A program made the translations under genes and the position numbers. Shown here in pieces: positions 58,188-64,000 of a DNA stretch of 64,000 nucleotides. The notes beneath the pieces were generated by a model. That model saw only the letters and a program-made list of their open reading frames with translations. It was not told where the DNA came from and ran no database searches. Source of the DNA: Pollutimonas sp036675275 (lineage in GTDB: Bacteria; Pseudomonadota; Gammaproteobacteria; Burkholderiales; Burkholderiaceae_B); the NCBI GenBank assembly GCA_036675275.1, contig JAKFFG010000027.1, positions 124,001 through 188,000 on the forward strand. The letters run 5' to 3'. The first letter of the stretch is position 1; each line of letters opens with the position of its first letter.

Positions 58188-60395
58188 CTATCGGGGTCGG
58201 CTTGCCCGTACTTCTACTCCCACTTCATCCAGGACCTTGCCACCCTTATCCAGCAGCTTTATACGGTGACGCCCCGGCTGCGGCAACCACGACGATTCAG
58301 CTCCAGAGCCCAGCACATCGGAGCCTAGCTTCCATGTCAAATTCCGTGATTCGTCCGTTTCGTGCGCCTTCAGCAGCACGCGCTGCTTTTCGGCCGGTAT
58401 ATCGGGATCCAGCGCAAGTATAGTGCCCGAAACCGGCGAAAGAATGCGCGGCAAGCCGCGCTCTCGTTCATGCTCGGCCAGCTCGACGTACTTCAGGACC
58501 GAATCTCCGATGAAGAAGTCGAGCCGGCGCGGCTCGATATTATTCTGAAAACTCACCATTGCAGAAGATACGCCGGCGGGCCTGGATGCCTGCACGCTTG
58601 GCAATGACTGGTGAAGATGGCTCATGATGTCATGCCATATCGGTCCGGCGCCTGAAACGCCTGATACATCCCGCATGCTGGCTCCGCCGCTGTTGCCCAC
58701 CCACACGCCAACGGTATAGCGGGCCGACCAGCCAACACACCAGTTATCGCGCATATCCTTGCTGGTTCCTGTCTTGACAGCGGACCAGAACGGCGTCGAC
58801 AACGGGCTGTCCAGACCAAAGGTTCTGGCGCGGGCCTGCCGGTCGGACAATATATCGCCCATAATCCAGGAGGCGGCAGGCGACATGATTTGTTGCGACT
58901 TGGGTAGTGCATGACCAACAGGGAAATATCGTGGCACCGAATAGTTGCCCATATTGGCGAGGGCGCGGTAAGCGTTGGCCAGCGAAAGCAGCGTTACGTC
59001 CGCACTACCCAGGGCCAAACTATAGCCATAGAAATCGCCGGTCTGAGTCAAGGGCAGCCCGAATGCTATCAAGCGGCGTGCAAACGAATCGGGAGTCACC
59101 ATAAGCAGGGTCCGCACAGCCGGAATGTTCAATGACGAAGCCAGCGCAGTGCGCACGCTCACCCACCCTGAAAAACGTTCGTCATAGTTCTGGGGAATAT
59201 ACAGTCCATTCCCGGTCGGGAGATTCAAAGGCCCGTCGTCCAGCAGAGACACTGTCGTCAGGCGTCCCTGTTCCAATGCCTGGGCATACAGGAAAGGCTT
59301 TAGCGTCGATCCCGCCTGGCGCAATGCGCGCGCGTGGTCTACCCGCGATGCGGCCGAAAGATCACCTGACGAACCGACATAGGCCAACACTTCTCCCGTC
59401 TCGTTGTCCATGACAACCACGGCGGCATCGCGCACATTTGCCATACCCAGCGCCTGAAGCCTGCGGCCTATGCGCTGCAAGACAAAGCGTTGCAAGGCGG
59501 CGTCCAGCGACGTGGGCAAAGCCAGCCCCGGCGCCGGCGCGGCTTCAAGCTGTCCGATGACCAGGCGCGCAAAGTGTGGAGCCAAGTTACGGGTATCGGC
59601 CCATGGCGCCGAGCGCCGCTCCAAGACCTGGTAGAGAAAGTCGCCCAGACCCTGGCATTCCTGTGCCATGCCCATATCGACAAGCAAGGCGCAGCTTCTT
59701 TGCTGCAACACCGGTAAAGTCGCATTGGGACCGCGCAGCAGTACGGCGGCAATCGCCGCCTCGCGGCCATTCAGACCGCTGGAATGTTTCTGGAACAACA
59801 CGCGCGACAGCGCATCGACCCCCATCAACTCACCCCGGAATGCCGCCAGATTCAGATAAGCCTCGAGGATCTGCGCCTTGGTCCAGCTCTCTTCCATGGA
59901 CACTGCCTGCCACGCCTGATCGACTTTCTGGACTATGCCGCGACCTCCGGGGCCGCGGCGATACTCCTGGGCTATGAAGCCCAGCAACTGCATGGTCAAG
60001 GTGGAAGCGCCCCGGTGTTGGCTATGAAATAGATTTCCCCACCCCGCGGCCGCCACCGCACGCCAGTCCACACCCGGATGCGTGTAGAAGCGCCGGTCCT
60101 CGGATTGAATGACAGCACGCTGCAAAGCCACAGAGATGTCGCTCAGCTCGATCCAGTCGCCGCGCCTGGTCTGGAAATCGCTGCGCACTCGTCCGAGCAA
60201 TTGCCCCGTTCGATCCAGCACCAGAATATCCGATGCCTGATAGCGGGCTCTTACCTCCTGATACGACGGCAAGGCGGCGATCGCCGGTCCGGCCGCGACG
60301 AACATCAGCACAAAAAAGGCCAGCCATTTGCCCCGCGTGGCCGGGAGCCGCAAGATACTGTCCGAGCGAGTTTGCGGATCTACGCCCATATGCAT
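58188..60395 (-). CDS. pbpC: Penicillin-binding protein 1C
   Basis: The roughly 735-residue protein has an N-terminal membrane anchor (residues 24-41). Its glycosyltransferase domain includes QSEDRRFYTHPGVD near 98-110 and GASTLTMQLLG near 129-139. The transpeptidase domain has STLKPF (Ser near 363, SxxK), SSLN near 420 and KTGTS near 541. A C-terminal BiPBP-type domain follows. It polymerises and crosslinks murein. The start shares one base with the stop of the alpha-2-macroglobulin gene (TGATG). Confidence 0.94.
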   Translation of the reverse strand: MHMGVDPQTRSDSILRLPATRGKWLAFFVLMFVAAGPAIAALPSYQEVRARYQASDILVLDRTGQLLGRVRSDFQTRRGDWIELSDISVALQRAVIQSEDRRFYTHPGVDWRAVAAAGWGNLFHSQHRGASTLTMQLLGFIAQEYRRGPGGRGIVQKVDQAWQAVSMEESWTKAQILEAYLNLAAFRGELMGVDALSRVLFQKHSSGLNGREAAIAAVLLRGPNATLPVLQQRSCALLVDMGMAQECQGLGDFLYQVLERRSAPWADTRNLAPHFARLVIGQLEAAPAPGLALPTSLDAALQRFVLQRIGRRLQALGMANVRDAAVVVMDNETGEVLAYVGSSGDLSAASRVDHARALRQAGSTLKPFLYAQALEQGRLTTVSLLDDGPLNLPTGNGLYIPQNYDERFSGWVSVRTALASSLNIPAVRTLLMVTPDSFARRLIAFGLPLTQTGDFYGYSLALGSADVTLLSLANAYRALANMGNYSVPRYFPVGHALPKSQQIMSPAASWIMGDILSDRQARARTFGLDSPLSTPFWSAVKTGTSKDMRDNWCVGWSARYTVGVWVGNSGGASMRDVSGVSGAGPIWHDIMSHLHQSLPSVQASRPAGVSSAMVSFQNNIEPRRLDFFIGDSVLKYVELAEHERERGLPRILSPVSGTILALDPDIPAEKQRVLLKAHETDESRNLTWKLGSDVLGSGAESSWLPQPGRHRIKLLDKGGKVLDEVGVEVRASRPR

Positions 60396-63300
60396 CAATC
60401 CATTTCCCCGGGCCGCACGACCAGCGGTCCGAGGTTGGGCAGCTCACCGAATACATCCGGTTGGTACATGGCTTCCATGCGGGTGGGCGGCAACTGAAAC
60501 TGCCCCGCCGTATTCAGCCGCACGGTGTATTCGATGGTCGTGTCGCCGGCAGGCAAGTATTCGTAGTAGGCTCGATAAGAATCAAAGCTGCGCTCTATAA
60601 AGCTTGGGGCCCGCGTACGCGTATCCGTTTCAGCCTGCGTGCCTATCGTGGAATCGCGCCCCAGGCCGCTACCCAGTATCGTGGCGCCCGCCGGTACAGG
60701 GTCGGTCAAGACCGCCCAGGTGCCGGGAGCCTTGGCCTTGATATCCAGCGTCACGCGGTACACATCGCCGCGCGACCAAATGCCCGGGACCGCTTGCGAT
60801 ACAGGCTTGATGCGACGAGTAAGGTCATACCCCGACATCACCGGCCTGGTCACCGGCACTGCCGCCAGCGAGCTTACCGTTGCCCACGGACTGCCCTGTC
60901 CCTGGTGATCAAGAAGGAGCGTATCAGCTTGGGTAGCAGGCCACGGCTGCAAAAAGTCATGCGCCTGCACGCCGGCTTCCGGCATTGGCTGAGGCCACTT
61001 GAACGTCTGCTCCTCCGTGCCCGATGCCAGACGTAGCTGTACGGTTCCAGCAACGGGTGCGCTCTCGTAATGCCTGGCGAACTTTTTAAGCGCAAGCGTG
61101 CCCAGCAGATTTGCCGTCGTGGTGTGCCATGCGCCCTGCGTCTGAAGACTCAACAAGCCCTGCACCAATTGCGGCATATCTTTTTCCCAGGCGGGCTGGC
61201 CGGCGACTGTCAGGATAAGCCTGGCAAGATTCGTTTCTGCGCTGACCATCAGCCACCACCAATTACTCTGCTCGTCGTTTCCGAATACCGAGCTTGTGCC
61301 GCGGACCAGAAGACGGGCCCGGATTATGTTCGCGGCCTGATCAAGCTTTGCCTGCTGCTGGCTGATACCGGGGACGCGCTGCAGTATGGCCATCCAGTCG
61401 ATAAGCGCCGACGTGGGCCAACCGTCCGGATTAATCGCAATGCTGTCCAACATGCGCGGCTTGACCAAGTCATAGCGGGACAGTGCCTCCAACGCCACAA
61501 GCTTGCGTACGTCCAGATCCTTGCGCGGTGCCCAGCGGTGCCGGGTCAGCTTGCCTTGCACAAATGCCATAAGACCACGTGTCATGGCCTGGCGGCTGCT
61601 TTCCGGGACGGCATACGGCAGTCCTACGCTTTGAGCTTCATGGCTGGCCACCAGCAGATACGCGGTAAGCACTTCGCTTCCCGCGTGCCCGCCGGGAAAA
61701 TACGCCACCAAGCCATCGCCATCCAGGTAGTCTGGCAAGCGGTGCATGATGTCGCGCCACTTCGCGGCTTCGTTCAAGCCAATAGCCTTGGAACTCTGCT
61801 GCTCCAAGCAGGTATACGAATAGTCGGTGAACCAGTCCTGGACACCAGACAAAGGCCCCGCCAGGCTGGACTGCACGTGCACCTTTAACCCACCGCGCGG
61901 CATTCCGTTGCGATCGGTCAGCGCGCCCTTCGGCACCGATACAGGCAGACTGACGGAGGGCTGCTCCGAAGCCAGCCGCAAGAGCGTCGCCTGCCGCGTC
62001 TTCACGGGGACGGCGGGAATCACTTCCTGCCTGAACGCCAGCGTATCCGTTGCGGCACCGGATTTTTCGCGTGCACTGAAGATCCAGTCCAGATCGGTCT
62101 GCTGACCCCATGAACCTGGCTCGGGGGCCCGCATATCCCACGTCACGGTAGTGGCGGCGCCAGGCGCCAGTTCAACAGTCTGCGAGGCAAGGCTGCCCGC
62201 CGGCACGCCGGTGCCGGTATAAGTTGCCGAGACGTCCAGATGCATCGTTCTCTGAGTCGAATTGCGCACTGTCGCCATCGCCTGATAGTCATCGCCACCA
62301 CGAATCACGGCCGGCAAGCCTGAAATGATTTGCAGATCCTGACTGCTGGCGATGCTGGTGCTGCCGGTGCCGAAGCGTTCGGCTCCGTAGTCGGCAACAG
62401 CGACAAGCTTGAACCGCGTGATGGAGTCGTTGAGCGCAAGCGTGACCTGCGCCCTGCCCTGGGCGTCAAGCCGAACGTCGGGCTGCCATAACAACAGCGT
62501 ATCCAGCAACTCGCGGGTGGGACTCTTGCCTCCGCCGCCGCCCGCCGGCAAGGCCTTGCGCCCATAATGCCGGCGTCCGACAATTTCCGACTGTGCCGTT
62601 GCCGTTTCCACGCCATAACTGCGGAACTGGCGCATTGCCGACAGCAGGTTCCAGCTGTCGTTAGGCGCAAGTTCCAATAAGGCCTGATCCACTGCCGCGA
62701 ACGCAACCGTGCCGTGCGCAGCGGGTGAACCGTCGGGCAGAGTCACCTCGATCGTAACGTTTGCCTTTTCACGAAGCTGATATTCCTGCTTGTCGGCACT
62801 TACCTTTACCTGCAATTGGTCCCGGCTGTCGGACACCCGAATTTCCGTCAGGCCGAAACGGAACGAAGGCTTGGCCAGGTCGATAAAGGCAGTCGGTGCA
62901 GGCGCAGGTCCTTCGGCCTGCATGAAGGCCTTGTACCAGGACTTGGGATGCTGCCAGCCCCAGGTGAAAAACGAATGCCACGGCACATCATGCACGCGCC
63001 CGCGCAACGCGAGTACCGACACATACACGTTAGGCCCCCATTCCGCCCTGACCGGAATGCGTATCGTGGGATCATTGCCTTGCAGCCTGACGACTTCTGT
63101 TTGCAGCACACCTTCACGCTCGACCGCGACCAGTGCCGTGGCGTGCCGAAACGGCATGCGAACCTGGAACTGCGCCGTCTCACCAGGCGCCCAGCTTTTC
63201 TTGGCAGGAATAATGTCGATACGATCATCGTTATCGCCGCCGAACCACAAGTCGTCGGCACCGGTTACCCACACCGTCGTTTGGGCACGAGACTCAAGAC

Positions 63301-64000
63301 CCGCTGCATCCTTGGCCGTGGCAATCAACTGAACAGAGCCGCCATGATTCAACTGTACCGTGCAATCCAGCCGTCCCTGCGCGTTCGTCTTTCCTTCACA
63401 CACCGGACCGAGTTGGCGTGTTTCGATGCGATTGTCGTAGCTATAGAAGCCGCCCACCATGCGCTTGCGTGTGGAATAAGTGGTCCGTGCCACGGCCGTA
63501 ACCGTTATCGGGATATCGGCTTGCGGCTTGCCCGACGGCGTAAACGCTACGCTGCTCACTTGCGTGGACTTTCCCGCTTGCACCCAATTGCCGGCGCGTA
63601 TGCCCGCCTGCACAGCCGCGGGCCATACAGAAACCGACTGAGCGAGCGTCTGGATCTCGCCGTTCGGGTCCGCAAAGCTTGCCTCGAACACCATGGTCTG
63701 TGGTTTAGTCACCGGCGGCAGCGATGCAATTTCCAGCCTGGCACCACCCTGCGCATCCAGCACCATGGCCTGCTTGTCCAGAAACAGCGATTGCTGTCCA
63801 GCCCCCTCTTCGCTCGCCGATTCGGCATCCGTATCTTCAGGCGCAGCGAAGGAATAATCGTCGAAGTCCGCAAAGCTTACCGCCCTGTCCCTGAGCACGC
63901 CGGAAATGCGTAACGGCAGCTTGCCTGCCGGACCACCCGAGATGTAAGAAAGCTGCACGTCGGCAGTCAGGGTTTTGGGCGCAATCAATATTTCGGACTC
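60395..64000 (-). CDS. Bacterial alpha-2-macroglobulin-like protein (YfhM type), partial
   Basis: The frame runs off the right edge of the window; about 1201 C-terminal residues are visible. They include macroglobulin-type beta domains, the WQPDVRLDAQGRAQVTLALNDSITRFKLVAVA segment, and the thioester motif CLEQ (encoded near 61799-61810). A terpenoid-like helical domain follows. This group is a periplasmic protease trap thought to protect cells after envelope damage, working with PBP1C, whose gene it overlaps by one base. Confidence 0.92.
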   Translation of the reverse strand, partial: ESEILIAPKTLTADVQLSYISGGPAGKLPLRISGVLRDRAVSFADFDDYSFAAPEDTDAESASEEGAGQQSLFLDKQAMVLDAQGGARLEIASLPPVTKPQTMVFEASFADPNGEIQTLAQSVSVWPAAVQAGIRAGNWVQAGKSTQVSSVAFTPSGKPQADIPITVTAVARTTYSTRKRMVGGFYSYDNRIETRQLGPVCEGKTNAQGRLDCTVQLNHGGSVQLIATAKDAAGLESRAQTTVWVTGADDLWFGGDNDDRIDIIPAKKSWAPGETAQFQVRMPFRHATALVAVEREGVLQTEVVRLQGNDPTIRIPVRAEWGPNVYVSVLALRGRVHDVPWHSFFTWGWQHPKSWYKAFMQAEGPAPAPTAFIDLAKPSFRFGLTEIRVSDSRDQLQVKVSADKQEYQLREKANVTIEVTLPDGSPAAHGTVAFAAVDQALLELAPNDSWNLLSAMRQFRSYGVETATAQSEIVGRRHYGRKALPAGGGGGKSPTRELLDTLLLWQPDVRLDAQGRAQVTLALNDSITRFKLVAVADYGAERFGTGSTSIASSQDLQIISGLPAVIRGGDDYQAMATVRNSTQRTMHLDVSATYTGTGVPAGSLASQTVELAPGAATTVTWDMRAPEPGSWGQQTDLDWIFSAREKSGAATDTLAFRQEVIPAVPVKTRQATLLRLASEQPSVSLPVSVPKGALTDRNGMPRGGLKVHVQSSLAGPLSGVQDWFTDYSYTCLEQQSSKAIGLNEAAKWRDIMHRLPDYLDGDGLVAYFPGGHAGSEVLTAYLLVASHEAQSVGLPYAVPESSRQAMTRGLMAFVQGKLTRHRWAPRKDLDVRKLVALEALSRYDLVKPRMLDSIAINPDGWPTSALIDWMAILQRVPGISQQQAKLDQAANIIRARLLVRGTSSVFGNDEQSNWWWLMVSAETNLARLILTVAGQPAWEKDMPQLVQGLLSLQTQGAWHTTTANLLGTLALKKFARHYESAPVAGTVQLRLASGTEEQTFKWPQPMPEAGVQAHDFLQPWPATQADTLLLDHQGQGSPWATVSSLAAVPVTRPVMSGYDLTRRIKPVSQAVPGIWSRGDVYRVTLDIKAKAPGTWAVLTDPVPAGATILGSGLGRDSTIGTQAETDTRTRAPSFIERSFDSYRAYYEYLPAGDTTIEYTVRLNTAGQFQLPPTRMEAMYQPDVFGELPNLGPLVVRPGEMD

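Overview
The window looks like a chromosomal segment of a betaproteobacterium of the order Burkholderiales, most likely family Alcaligenaceae (Bordetella/Achromobacter/Pusillimonas type). The grounds are the moderately GC-rich sequence, the hemC-hemD-hemX-hemY cluster, the recA-recX and DUF2889-sucC-sucD-TerC neighbourhoods, a Bug-type (TctC) solute receptor, a BPSS1780-family membrane protein and an ESPR-type autotransporter. I do not name a genus. I saw no rRNA, tRNA, CRISPR array, prophage or insertion sequence.

Layout. 1-2.0 kb: the 3' end of homoserine kinase (thrB), a BPSS1780-family membrane protein and a convergent DUF192 gene. 2.0-11.3 kb (minus strand): a compact Tad/Flp pilus operon running flp-like pilin, TadG-like, TadE-like, unrecognised exported protein, cpaB/rcpC, secretin rcpA, FHA-TadA ATPase fusion, tadB, tadC and a possible 39-residue ORF. 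11.4-14.3 kb: an HxlR regulator divergent from an MFS transporter and an SDR oxidoreductase, with a dyad operator between them. 14.4-20.3 kb: a ChaA-type Ca2+/H+ antiporter behind a possible leader peptide, then a 1341-residue autotransporter.

20.5-31.0 kb (minus strand): a complete 13-gene carbon-phosphorus lyase operon, phnCDEFGHIJKLMNP, without phnO. It carries two copies of a palindrome that fits a PhnF operator, a terminator-like hairpin after phnC and a perfect 13-bp inverted repeat between phnD and phnE. 31.2-34.8 kb (plus strand): a three-gene unit (VOC protein, ThDP enzyme, Bug receptor) closed by a strong terminator. Then follow an entericidin-like lipoprotein, an FAH-family hydrolase, ppa, the hem cluster (hemC to hemY), a 42-residue membrane protein, a TerC protein, sucCD and a DUF2889 protein.

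44.9-50 kb: metE and divergent metR with a consensus MetR box, then recX and recA with a LexA box. 50-54 kb: a TctD/TctE-like two-component pair followed by an MHS-family transporter. 54-64 kb: a repeat tract and a structured-RNA candidate, rdgC, an aspartate carbamoyltransferase with an N-terminal helix-turn-helix-like extension, a four-helix membrane protein, a lipoprotein, pbpC, and the partial gene for its alpha-2-macroglobulin partner.

The most interesting points are the HTH-like extension on PyrB together with a 13-bp dyad 21 bases before its start codon, the layered control elements in the phn operon, the two-hairpin RNA candidate ahead of rdgC, and the uncharacterised VOC/ThDP/Bug catabolic unit. 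Domain calls come from reading the sequence; no database search was run.
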